This document shows positions 1 to 10,904 of a DNA stretch of 64,000 bases, piece after piece. Made by a program: the position numbers and the translations under genes. Every line of letters starts with the position of its first letter. The stretch's first letter is position 1. Origin of the DNA: Reticulascus tulasneorum (taxonomy: Eukaryota > Ascomycota > Sordariomycetes > Glomerellales > Reticulascaceae); NCBI GenBank assembly GCA_001557505.1, contig LSAX01000010.1, forward strand, positions 1,116,001-1,180,000, written 5' to 3'. The notes below the pieces were generated by a model that was not told where the DNA came from, did no database searches, and saw nothing but the letters and a program-made list of their open reading frames with translations.

Positions 1-3000
1 GCATTGCTCAGGAGTCACAAGGCAAGGAAAACCTGGAGCCCACCCAGAGGTTCCGGATAAATTTGCGCAACGCCGCCAGAAAATAGTGGCCCGAGAAGTC
101 CTTTCGGAAGTGCTTGGTCATATTGGTCGGTGAGGGGACTAGGTCATTAGGACAGATGAGCGGGCGCTGCGGTGTACCTAATAACAACCATCTTTGCCAT
201 CCCATGCCATGCCATCGACGACGAATTCAAACAAAATTGATGTAACATCGGTCAACGCGCCAAGCCTTCTTTGAAGCTTTCTTCGAAGCTTCTACGAAGC
301 CCTGCTAACATTAGTATCAATGGATCACGGCACTTTCTTGAGGTTGTTTCGCGGCTACGAATGTCGAAAGATAACTGACAACATTTTCGATACATGCCCC
401 CGATCCTTGCGATCAATTCGCCGTGTTCGGATCAGAACGAGCCTTTTGCGAGTAAAAATGGATGGGTCCGATATAGTCCCGATCATTCATTTTGCAGAAA
501 CCAGATCGTCTCTACGTTTGTGGAGAGGCGATTGAGCTCGAACCAGTGGTGAGTGACCTGCTGTCAGTGGCTTGCATCATCACACACCCATACATGGAGG
601 CGGAGATTTTATGCCGCCAGAGGCGTCTGGAATTATCGTAGAAGAGCACCACGCATTTGCCGACGGAATCTCGCCAATGCACGTATGTATGTACTCCGTT
701 CCTGGTTGCAACTTAAGACAGAGCACGGGTACAAGGGTCCCAGGGCTAGGGTAACACCCAGTAATTGACCCCCACCGTGGAACCCGGCTTAAAATGATGG
801 TCCAGGGAAGACAGACGAGAATGATGGATGTGGCAAGTTGATCCTCACTGGTGACGAGCAGTGAATCCTGGAATGTTGGTGATATTGAGGCGCAAAATGT
901 GTTTGCCTCATTACAGAGGAGACCATGGCTAGCGTTAGACGCATCCTGCCCAAGGTCTCGGCCACCTCGGCAGCCCACCGTTCGTCACTGATGAGGGTGG
1001 CAGGTGCTCGAACCCCTGACCCGCCGTTATTTCTGTCCAAGGGGCTCGCAACAAGAAGCTCAGCGTTCCTGGAGACCCATCCAGTTCACCACCCATCGAG
1101 CAAGCCCGGTCCCTGCTGGCCGCAGTGTCCGGCCCGTCCCTAGCAATTTGGGATGGCGAACTAGTTCCATCTGTGCCCAAATTGCAGAGGCTCGAGTTGC
1201 GCAGGTAGCATCGCTTCTCTAGCAGTTCGTCCAGGACGAGGAGTCTCTGCAATACGACGTGGACGGTATTTCCAAGGCCGTGCCAAAATTTGGCCGGAGA
1301 TCCAGTCTCGAGCGGGCGAGCACTAGCTGGGTGGGTTCTCGGTGCTAGTGGTTGGAAAGCTGCAATCTCGCGGGCTCGGGCGACCGTGGGCCGGAATGGT
1401 GGGTGAAGCGAGGGCAACGAAGCTCAAATATCAGCTACGTAGTTAGTACTCGGGACGGCCAGAGCTGTATGTGGTATGGCATGCATTGCATCTGCACCTA
1501 AGTTAAATCTTGCCCACACAGTTCATGCACGGAACAATGGCAGGGCAAAGGGGGAACAGCCAACTTGACCACCAAACGTCCTGACCCTTGGGGCGTGGAC
1601 GGCCTGGGACGGCCGAATTGCCAACCGGTGCGCCGTGCACTATTATACCATGCATGTTTATAGTGAGGCATTCGGCATGGGAGATCGGTCCTCCAGTCAG
1701 GCGGTCGCTATGACTTTTCTCCATCTAATTGGCAGGCAGCCCCAGCTGCTTCGTACAACGTCACAGCTGACGAGACCAACACCTGCCAGGAACTGGAGAC
1801 GGCTAGCCATGCAGCGGCCAGTGAGGCTGCTGGTCACGCTGTCCGTCGTCCATTCGCCCTGGCCAACCCTCGCGTTTTCCATGCCCCCCCCCCCCCCCCC
1901 CCCCCCCCCCCATTGGCACCTGACATGCGAACCGGGAAAACGAGGCGTGCGAGGCGAGGCGAGGCAATTGCTCCCCCTTCTCTCTGCAACGGCCAGCCAG
2001 CACCCGAAGGAGGGGATTTGGGGGGCCTACCTGCGTCAACCGTCGATCATGTGTCTAATCCGTTTTCTCGGAACCGCGCGACAGCGGTCTTTCGCGGGCG
2101 AGATTGGACGAGCGCTGGAATTGCGAATCTGTGATACAGGCAAATCTTGATCCCCAATTTCGGGAGACCGATTTTTGGCACTTGGCAACGATGTAGCTTG
2201 TCCAATTACGGCCCTCAATTGACGCTGGAGGCTGAAGCTCCCCTGAGGTGCATCTCCTGGCCTGGTCAAAGGGCTTTCGCCAGCAACACGAAGCTTTGAG
2301 CTTTCCGTACCGCGCCCGAACAAACCTCAGCGCCAGCTGCTACCTCACGACACGTCGAATAATTGCACCTTCCCCAGAGTAGGGTGTTATCGAACGATGG
2401 TTTCAGGACTGCCACATCCGAAAAGAAGCTGGGAAATTAGATGCTGGTGTGAAATCATGGATTTTTGCCCCGCGCAGGTTGCGTTGACTACGTCGTTTGG
2501 AGAGGGCCCACTGTCCATCAGGATCCAGCCAGGATGGCACGTACTAACTAGATGGTTTGCGAGGAGACTAATCAGCAAAACCTTTTTTTCCGGATTGGGT
2601 CGAGCGGTGATCCCCATCAGCAGGTACAGCACTCTAATAGGCATTCATGGACTTTCCAAAAGATTGCTCAGCTGGATATCCAGCAGGGTAGGGTGAGAAA
2701 CGCACCACTTTCCTCGCACCCAGTTGACTTGCAGATCATGATGAAACAGGGTTGTTTTTATCACAAACTCATCTCTACATAGCCAGCCCGCAAATCTGTC
2801 ACGTTTCATTCTCTTGTGCTCCAATCTAGCGACGAGAGATGACCACTTCGCCCCATACAAGCCCAGACACCTCATGCGTGCATCTAACGGCTGGTGATTG
2901 TCGGCAGCTGAAATTATAGATCTGGGACCTGAACAATATGGCATCCTACACCGATCGCGCGGGATTCTCTTGTTCGTCTGTGCCACGGCAGTCCGGCCAA

Positions 3001-3527
3001 TCGCCAACCCGCCTCCAGAGGCGGCGGCTGCTGATAATATGTTTCTTCCCACGTTTTCACGAGGTGCTTTCCTCCATACATTCCTTTGGCTAAAAGTTTC
3101 GCCGTCTCGTCTGCATGTGTGCATGTCGGCATTGGGGGTAAAACCAGACCGGCTAATAGGCCCGGCTTCCGGAGCTCATCAACTTGTCCATTTCGGACTT
3201 CAAACGCAGAGGCTCCGTTCCGTTAGAGCGAGATGCAGGCTCCACGGCATCAGATAAATGAGCGACTGCCCTCGCTGGAAAAGAGACGACGTTCTTACCC
3301 TTAAACTCCAGGTTTGGTGTTCTACTCGTCTGCGTCCTGACAACGGCATCCAGACTTTGTTGCAGAATCTCCACTTTCACGTTGAGCCGAAATCGACTGC
3401 CCCACGTCCGGTGTGGATTCCGCTAATCATTCTGGCTTGCTTCAAAGGAGTACTAGCCGCCTTTTCGCCGTTCTCTCGTCGAATACGTGCCCCGCATCAG
3501 CCGTCCTCCAGCACTCGGCCAGACGCA
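1..3527. other. Intergenic stretch without supported gene
   Basis: Open frames here are short, overlap each other on both strands and resemble no family I know. The region holds a 28-nt poly-C tract near 1884-1911 and GAAGCTT-type short repeats around 253-300. The last few hundred bases are probably the promoter and leader of the gluconolactonase-like gene that starts at 3528. A T-arm-like hairpin near 1000-1025 on the minus strand does not fold into a tRNA. Confidence 0.6.
1884..1911. repeat. Poly-C homopolymer tract (28 nt)
   Basis: An uninterrupted run of 28 C lies in gene-free DNA. Such a tract is prone to slippage and assembly error, and its complement is an uninterrupted G run able to stack as G-quadruplex. 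The exact length is uncertain in any read-based assembly. Confidence 0.9.
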
Positions 3528-4532
3528 ATGGCATCTCTACAGACGTGGAAGGTCGAGGAGCCGTATCTCAATCTGCATTGCGCATTGGGCGAGGGACCAT
3601 ACTACGAGAAGGACACGAATACCGTGCGGTTCCTAGATATCATCAACAAGCGGATCCATACCGTGTCCCTCACCCATGGGCCCGGTTCCTGGACCACCGT
3701 CCAGCTTGATGTGCCCGTCGGCGTGACTGCGGATATCGAAGGGCATGATCCCCAGGAGAAGCTTCTCGTGGCTTTGAAGTACGGTATTGCGGTGTTGGAT
3801 CGCAAGTCCGGGAAGTATGAGTACCTGGGCCACTTGAATGAGACGAAGAACGACAGGCTCAGGAGCAATGATGGTGCCGTCGATTCCAACGGCCGGCTCT
3901 GGCTGGGCACCATGACTGATTTTGGCCTGGATTTGGAGGCTGAAGGTACGAGCTGAAACATGACAAAGTTGGCTACGGTGTCGCCAATGCGACTCGTTGG
4001 CCCCCGGGTACGTAAACGTACAATTCTAACCTAAACTTCAGGATCCCTGGTTCGCTTCGAAGGCGCGGGCAAAGAAGAGTTCCTGAAGGATCTCAAGATC
4101 CCGAACTCCATCGGCTGGTCCCCTGATAACAAGACATTGTACTTCACACACTCGACCGCCCAAACCGTCTACGCCTTCGACTACAACCCCGAGGACAGCA
4201 GCGTTTCCAACCAGCGCGTCCACTATCACCACGAGGGCACCGGCGATCCGGACGGATTCCGCGTCGACACAGAAGGCAACATCTGGCACGCCGTATACGG
4301 CGAGGCCCGGGTGCTGAAGATCTCACCCGAAGGTAAGCTAGTGGGCGAGATCCTGCTACCGACCAAGAACATCACGTGCACGGAGTTCGTGGGCACCGAG
4401 CTGTTCATCACGACCGCAGGCATGAACGAGGACGACGGTGATGCCGCGCAGCGGGAGCTTGCCGGGGCTCTCTTCCGTGTGGACGTTGGGGTGACGGGGC
4501 TGAAACCCTACGAGTTCAAGCTGAAGGCATAG
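3528..4532 (+). CDS. SMP-30/gluconolactonase/LRE-like protein (lactonohydrolase family)
   Basis: Two exons (3528-3945, 4042-4532) joined over a 96-bp intron with a CTAAC-like branch site give 302 aa, the usual size for the family. The four residues that hold the divalent metal in SMP-30 beta-propellers can all be placed: Glu22 (LGEGP), Asn114 (NDGAVD), Asn161 (IPNSIGWS) and Asp210 (DPDGFRVD). The family hydrolyses sugar or other lactones to hydroxy acids; the real substrate cannot be read from sequence. There is no signal peptide, so it is probably cytosolic. An in-frame ATG at 3258 would add 90 residues of low-complexity, non-family sequence, so the ATG at 3528 (GCAATGGC context) is preferred. 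It stands alone, with no pathway partner beside it. Confidence 0.88.
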
Positions 4533-7313
4533 GGCTGTCTTTTCAAGGAACAAAGGGATTGCCATAAGACGGCATGTGTATTCTATCTGCAATACTTAGC
4601 TGTCGTCCAAGAAGCCCACGAGGTACACCTTTCTTGTCCCTAACAGATGCGACGCAGTGGAGTCGCTGCAAGAGCGGTCACACCGGTCGACGTGCTGAAA
4701 GGGCTTCTCGGGCAGCAATGCCTGCCATGCGGCCATTCCCAACTACGACATCGTTGCTGGCCAACGAGGGCGAGGGCGAACGAGGCAGAGGTCAGGCGCA
4801 GCCGATATCGCGCGTGGAACTAACCAAGTTCTGATGCTGCATCCGCCATTCCGTCACGGTCGTCGGAGAATAATGCCTATCATGGGGCTGGCTGCCTCCT
4901 GCCATCGCATGCACCGTCGATCATCGCGTGGTCGTGGCCCATCCGTGCTCTGAGCTGCGAGTGCTACGTAGACAGACAGGTATGCGTCCCCCAATGCGTA
5001 CGTACTCAAGCGGCGCAGTGCCCAGGAAGGCGGGTTATGTCGATGCGTAGCCCCGCCTGGTTCGACGATGCACCAGGACCTGTCGTCCACTCTAATCATG
5101 CGTCAGCCCTGCTATCCGCAACCGTAAACACAGAAGAAGGTGAACGCTAGATCCGCCCCTGGCAACAATTCACCCAGATAGAGCCACCACGGGCCGTGAT
5201 CGGGTTCTCGCTCAGGACCGCGACGCCATCATGCCCAACGCCGATGACCTGCGTGCCATCAAGTCGCTACTCCGTAACGGGTCTAAGCAGCGCAGATTCG
5301 ACTGCCAGTTCGTATTTCACGCCCGCAGAGCTGGCCCCCAATCTTCAAGCCCTGTCTGGGAGTATGCTGCCACCGCCTTCAAGGCCCCACCAGCGAAGGC
5401 GTGAATGGAGCCGGGGCCGGTTCCGCCACCTCCTCGCGCCAAAGCTGTCCGTAATTCCTCCCAATTGCTGTGCCTGGCGTTAGTTTGCATAGAGAGCTAC
5501 TCGCCATTTGCAGGTGGGGGGGGGCAATGGGGTAGTCGGTTTTCGACGATAAAACGTGAACGTAGCGGTGAGCATGAGTTTGGAGACAGAGCAGCGGGCA
5601 ACATAAAAAATGACCAGATGTACATGCGTCCCCCCCGCCCGAGTTGCACGTACACCGCTCCGGCCCACCGTCCGCAGACCGCTCTTCCGTGCGGGACGCC
5701 CAGTTTGGCTAGGACGGCGCGTTGGCCTGCAGGCCAGTTTCCTGAAGAGGCAGGGGCAAGACCGCCTAGCATGCGGTTCATGCCCATGCGTGCCATGTTG
5801 GTGCCCTGTTGGAATTTACGGCTGTTGAATTCGGCTGAATTGGGGTGTTCGCCACTGCGTTGGCCTCCGCCACGACATGTATGTTGACGGGCAGCACAAT
5901 TTGTGTTCGTAACTGCAGTGCATTGTCGGACAGGCTTTGAGATCCTGCACGGATGGACACGCTTGGGGAGCCTTAGAGAGGGTTGCACACGGGATGGGTT
6001 TTTGCTCCCGGCCAGGCTTCAATTGATGCATTTTACGCACTGCAATGAAACTCGTTTTGAAGAATGGCAAGCTGGATAAGTAGATAAGCGAAACATCATA
6101 TGAAGCTAATCATCATGCCGTGCCACACGGATTCTCTAATAACACTAGTGTTCTCTATGTTTCACTTGTCTTTCGACTACATCTCACTACTTGATGATAC
6201 TAGATTGACATTGGTTTGTAGAATGGAACTAGAATAATTCCGGGGTTGGCAATTTAGAATAGTCGCCGCATGGTAGTGCGCTGTTCAACCGCAGGTGCCA
6301 GTTAGGATCATCAATAGAGCAGTAAATCCCAAACATATCTGCAGAGTGGGTGTGGTCGGCTGGTGCTCCGATCTTCCATGTAGAGCCCATTGTTCATCAT
6401 TTAGAAGAGCTGTAGTTGTTTGCACTCTTCCTTGTCGAGGTCCATAGTCAACTCGAAAGTAATATAGATGACTGAGATAGCAGTGGGAGAGACTTGGGGA
6501 TATCAGTCCGCAACAGGATGAAATGATATTGCGGATGTAGACGATGGAGTTAATGGTTGGTCACAAATATGATGATGAACGCCCAAGTGGTCAATATTCT
6601 GACTCTAGCCACCGCAGCAGGGGAAAATCAGCATCTGATATAGGAGTGCATTGACCTCATATATCTCTCACACACACTCTGTAAGTGTTCACAAGACTAT
6701 TAGTAGAGCGAGCGCGATAACACGTTCCGCTCTCTGGAGACATCTTATACTGAGATTCTTTCTGGTTATCTTCCATTGCTAAGCAAACAACCGAGGAGTG
6801 CGATAGGTATCATAACCTGGCGGACTCTCTACCAGCAAATCCCCTTTTATGACACGGAGAGTATTTCTGGTAGACGAACCCAATGCTCGTTTCCATCTCA
6901 AGCACCTCCCATTTCTGATGAATCGCTCCTGATATGTGTATCATCCAGGCAGCCCCTGAGCTCAAAACATTTTGAGACAGAGCTACATTTGGCTGCTCAA
7001 TTACCTTTAATGTACTCGTTCTACCTCCTTGTGAAATACCCAGGCTAGATAGTATAAAAGTCCACTCCTGCGATTGATGATAGAAACATCTCCAACGCTG
7101 TGATATTTAAGCAGGAAATCGCAAGGAGGTGACGCTTGCCTCTTGTGCCTAATCATAACTTCCAATTCCTTTTCTCTTAGTATCTCCTGTCCCTGGCTCC
7201 CCCTTTTCCACACTGGACATTTCCGATCGACACTACTCACATTCCAACACAACCACTCTACTTCCGGGTTATACCATACAAGCGGCTGATATTTTGCTAT
7301 CAATCCAGAAATC
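4533..7313. other. Intergenic stretch without supported gene
   Basis: About 2.8 kb with only short frames that look like noise. The first part (to about 6050) is GC-rich with runs of G around 5516-5523; from about 6060 to 7080 the sequence becomes AT-richer and holds no frame of note. No transposase, reverse transcriptase, terminal repeat or RNA gene was recognised. Confidence 0.55.
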
Positions 7314-8381
7314 ATGGCCCCAATACCACTTGTCCAGGTCACCACGCCACCCGCGGCCCTCACCTCCTCCGACGAGCACATCATAGCCTTGGCCCGCTTC
7401 AAGTCTTCCATGATCGCCAAAATCCCATTCTCCACGCCCCAGCAGATGAAAGACAGGATCATCCTCAACGTCGAGCGCTACATCAACCAACTCGACGACC
7501 TTCATGACCTACGGTACAACGTCCAGGTCGCATACCAGTCGCCGCAGGAGCCGACTGAGGACGAGGTCCTCGCTCTCGCTCTGTCTTATGAAACTGGCGA
7601 GTTGGAAGGCGAGGTGAGGAGATGGCAGGAGCGCTTCTACACCATCTTCCCGATGTTTGCGGCTCATCAGAGGGAGTGGACCCTGCAGGGCCTTAAGGAT
7701 CGATATGAAGTTTCTGGTGAACGGAGGGACTCAGTGGTGGGGGGAGATATGGCTTCTGCATTATCAGCCCATCCGCAGAAAATAGAAGCTGCGGCTTTGT
7801 TGGAACAGCAAGATGTCATGATAGCCTTACATTCTCAGCCTCCTCATCGGACACATTCACATCCACCTCAAGATCAATCTCAGATCCAGCCTCGATATCA
7901 GATTCAATCTCATTCTCGAGCTGTCGCAGAGTCCCAAAGTTCTCATCCAAACGAAGACAAAACCAGCCCCGAACAAGAGGTCAAGCCCGACCCTGACGCC
8001 TCACCCTCACCCCACGCCATCGTAGCCAAACTTCTCGACCAGACAACCGACAAGCTCAACCACGCCGCCCATCTCCGGGACGCACTCTCCCAGCTCCCCC
8101 AGCAGCTCAACCTCGCCAACGCCAGGTCTGCCCAGACCATCGTCGACTTCGTCCTCCAGTCACACAACCTCCACACCCGGATCGCGACGTACCAGACCGA
8201 AGCAATGCAATCCATGGCCGAGGCCCAGCAGAAACAATCCGAGGAGGTCGCGAGAGTAAGCGAGCTGCTGGGCCAGCAAGGGGCGGACATGCAGCGCGTC
8301 ATGCGGCTCTTCGAGGCGCTGACGAGGGCCCTCGAGGGGAGATTCGAAGCCAACGGACCGGGCGAGGCAGGTGTCCAGTGA
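7314..8381 (+). CDS. Hypothetical protein, 355 aa, helical with Gln/His-rich middle
   Basis: A single-exon frame of 355 codons starts at an ATG with a good context (ATCATGGCC). I do not recognise the family. Residues about 20-140 are mixed charged/hydrophobic and look helical (KDRIILNVERYINQL). Residues about 175-235 are rich in Gln, His, Ser and Pro (QPPHRTHSHPPQDQSQIQP) and probably disordered. The C-terminal third (about 240-350) is again helical, with many Ala, Gln and Leu, compatible with a coiled coil. There is no signal peptide or membrane segment. The Gln-rich middle flanked by helices would fit a nuclear or regulatory protein, but that is a guess. It is convergent with the chitin deacetylase gene, with 237 bp between the stops. 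Confidence 0.7.
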   Translation: MAPIPLVQVTTPPAALTSSDEHIIALARFKSSMIAKIPFSTPQQMKDRIILNVERYINQLDDLHDLRYNVQVAYQSPQEPTEDEVLALALSYETGELEGEVRRWQERFYTIFPMFAAHQREWTLQGLKDRYEVSGERRDSVVGGDMASALSAHPQKIEAAALLEQQDVMIALHSQPPHRTHSHPPQDQSQIQPRYQIQSHSRAVAESQSSHPNEDKTSPEQEVKPDPDASPSPHAIVAKLLDQTTDKLNHAAHLRDALSQLPQQLNLANARSAQTIVDFVLQSHNLHTRIATYQTEAMQSMAEAQQKQSEEVARVSELLGQQGADMQRVMRLFEALTRALEGRFEANGPGEAGVQ

Positions 8382-8618
8382 TGCCGTAGAAGAAATAGGT
8401 ACACATTTCTTACGTACGAGCTAGTATAGAGTATGTAGAATGATTGTGTATGATCTAAAAACAAAATAAGAAACTTTGCCATTTCCAAATCCCAATATGT
8501 GCAGTCATCTTTCGACTAGAAACGAAGGTATATCCCATCTCATCAACTCAGTGGCGTACTCGCTGGCACCTCCAAGCTCACTTCATTATAAACATTACAT
8601 TTCAAAAAGAGAAACCGT

Positions 8619-10904
8619 CTACAGGAGGCACACGCCGTAATCGTCCTGGCACCCCAAAAGTTTGAGGCAGATGAACCCGCACTTGTTGTTGCTGCCACAG
8701 CACGAGCCGAGCAAGTATCCCTCGCACGTCTGACCCGACGCCTTGCCGCACTTTCCATCCTTGCTGACCTTCAGGGCCACAGAGGTTGCCGCCGCTGGAG
8801 CCGTGGATGTAGAACTTGCCTTGGAGGAGGTGGAAGACGAGCTGGTGGAGCTAGAGGTCAACGTGGTGGAGGTCGCCTTGGTAGAGCTAGATGTCAACGA
8901 GGTAGAAGTGGAAGCCGCCTTGGTAGAGCTAGATGTCAACGAGGTAGAAGTGGAAGCCGCCTTGGTAGAGCTGGAGGACGCCGAGGAGGACGTGGACGTG
9001 GTGGATGCCTTGGTAGAGCTGGAGGTCGCCGATGTGGACGTGGAGCTTGAAGCCACCGTAGTCAAGGTAGAAGTGACCGTGGAAGTGGTAGAGGCCGCCA
9101 GGGTAGAGGTAGAGGCCGCCGGAGCCGAGGACGTCGAAGACGTGGCTATGCGCGAGTTAGTGGAAGGTCCTCCAGATCCGGTGCAGGAACCAAAAGCAGT
9201 CTGGCAGTCGATATCACAGTGGTCCGTGGTGGTACCACACCATCCATATTGGGAGCAGCAGTCGCCAAATTCAGAGCCTAGGCAGGTAATTCCAGAACCG
9301 CACGTACCGTCTGTGGAGACACTAAGACCAGATCCCGAGGTGGAGGAAGCAGCAGCGCTGCTGGCAGCAGAGGATGCGCTGGAGGATCCCGCGCAGGTGC
9401 CGAAGCTGGCCTGGCAGCCAGCATCGCAGTGGTTAGTGGTGTCACCACACCATCCATATTGGGAGCAGCAGTTTCCGAACGTCGATCCTTGGCAGGTGAT
9501 TCCAGTTCCGCACGAGCCGTCCGTCGACACAGTTAGGCCAGATCCCGAGGTAGAGGTGGAAGAAGCACCAGTGGCAGTGCCGCTTGTTGAAGTAGAGCCG
9601 CAAACGGAGGTGGCCGCGGTTATGTTGAAGCCATACGATGGCACGGATCCAGTGCCGGCGCGGTACCAGTTCGCGGCGGGGTCGCCTAAGCACTCACCCA
9701 CAGTAACAGCTCTCCAGCCGTTCGCATCCAGAGAATCAAGTATGTGAGCAGTAAGTGTGTATGCGACTTCGTAGTGAATGTCATGTTCAATGTGCAGATA
9801 GCTGTCCTTGCATGCAGAAGCCCTCGTCATCCCGGCATCCCAGAGGCTTACACTGGTCTGAATCTGCGATGCGGCGGTGTGAAGGTAGCCTTCGGTATCC
9901 AGATCAAAGTAAGTGATATGGTAGCCGAGATCGGCCAAGACCTGCTGGAATCCGCTAGGGCAGATGGAATAGGGTGGCCTGACGGGTGTAAATATTGGTT
10001 AGTGGGCGACGAGCCGAATATGGGGGCTATCAACCATACCGCATGTAGGTAGGGAAGAATCCTAGGATGTCGTTGAACGCGATCTCGTTGTAGATCATCT
10101 GAGTCTTCATCTGCGCAGTGGTAAGTTGGCTCGCGTTTTCGTGCGACCATGTATGGCTGGCAACTTGGTGGCCCTCGGCAATCATGCGCTGATTCCGTCA
10201 GCTGAATCCTCAATGGCTGCCCCAGTAGATTGTTACCTTGATGATGCCTGGATACGGGGTGCTTGCATCGTTGATCATTCCCTTGCCGAGATTGTTGCCA
10301 GTTATGAAAAAAGTAGCAGCCGCATTGTGAGCTTTGAACAGATCAAGAACGTGGGATGTATATAGGTAAGGCCCGTCGTCGTAGGTAATTGCAATGTCAC
10401 CATCGTTCACGCAGTTGTAGATTCCTACTCCACCATACGGAATGCTTCCCACCTTCGGTCGCGCGATGCCAGAGGTATCTGCGCCGGAAGGCTTCTTGTT
10501 TCCATCACAGCCAGGACCGTAGTTGATCTGGCAGTCCGGGGCGTTGCAATATTCAGGAGTATTGCCGCACCAGCTGTTGCTCGTTAGTTCCACCAGGCTC
10601 GTCAAGGGCGGGCGATGGAAACTTACCCGGACGAGGAGCAGCAATATCCTGTCGCACAGCTTCCAAAGCTTCCACCACATTGACCTTCTGTGTTGCTAGT
10701 CTGTCGTGCTTTCGCCCGCTCCTCGATCTGGACCTCCTCCGCGTTGATCTCTGACTGGTCGGACATAGGAACGTAGGTTCTTGACCTCAAATCTCGAGCC
10801 CCTTTCCGTCCACCGACAACATGCATGGGCCGATGGCCATGTCCATGGGCTTGAACGGCCTCGAAGCCAGCCAATGAGGCTAGCACAACAGAAGACCAAT
10901 GCAT
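8619..10904 (-). CDS. Secreted chitin deacetylase (CE4, NodB domain) with CBM18 chitin-binding modules
   Basis: Four exons (10904-10627, 10573-10237, 10188-10040, 9978-8619) give 707 aa; introns are 53, 48 and 61 bp. Residues 1-19 form a signal peptide. A CBM18 module with eight Cys (76-115) is followed by a NodB polysaccharide deacetylase domain: TYDDGP (156-161) with the catalytic and metal Asp, HTWSH (His217 and His221, metal ligands) and RPPY (255-258). After it come two more CBM18 modules (about 411-450, 481-520), a Ser/Thr-rich linker of about 140 residues (likely O-mannosylated), and a C-terminal eight-Cys module (665-705). The enzyme removes acetyl groups from chitin, at the wall or on chitin oligomers. 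The start at 10904 is the first ATG; an upstream TTG was ignored. The acceptors were chosen because they restore the CBM18 WCG motif and the RPPY motif. Confidence 0.93.
8875..8972 (-). repeat. Tandem 42-bp repeat coding Ser/Thr linker of the chitin deacetylase
   Basis: Two exact 42-bp units (8875-8916, 8917-8958) and the beginning of a third encode a repeated 14-residue Ser/Thr/Ala unit (SSTKAASTSTSLTS) on the minus strand. Copy number may vary between strains, changing the spacing between the catalytic half and the C-terminal module. Confidence 0.9.

Noticed and set aside
995..1030. Possible tRNA: T-arm-like GGGGTTCGAGC on the minus strand and a TGGCCGAG A-box-like word nearby
   Set aside because: The two words are in the wrong order for one tRNA, the T-stem does not pair, and no cloverleaf with acceptor and anticodon arms could be folded.
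935..1417. 160-codon minus-strand frame and its neighbours in the first 3.5 kb
   Set aside because: Frames overlap on both strands, start at non-ATG codons or in poor context, and show no recognisable protein features.
3258..3527. N-terminal extension of the gluconolactonase-like protein by 90 residues from ATG 3258
   Set aside because: The extra residues are not family-like and the ATG at 3528 gives the normal length and good context; transcript data could still change this.
8743..9747. 334-codon frame on the plus strand, rich in Val and Glu
   Set aside because: It is the antisense shadow of the Ser/Thr-rich linker and CBM18 modules of the chitin deacetylase; its composition follows from the repeat and it has no family signal.
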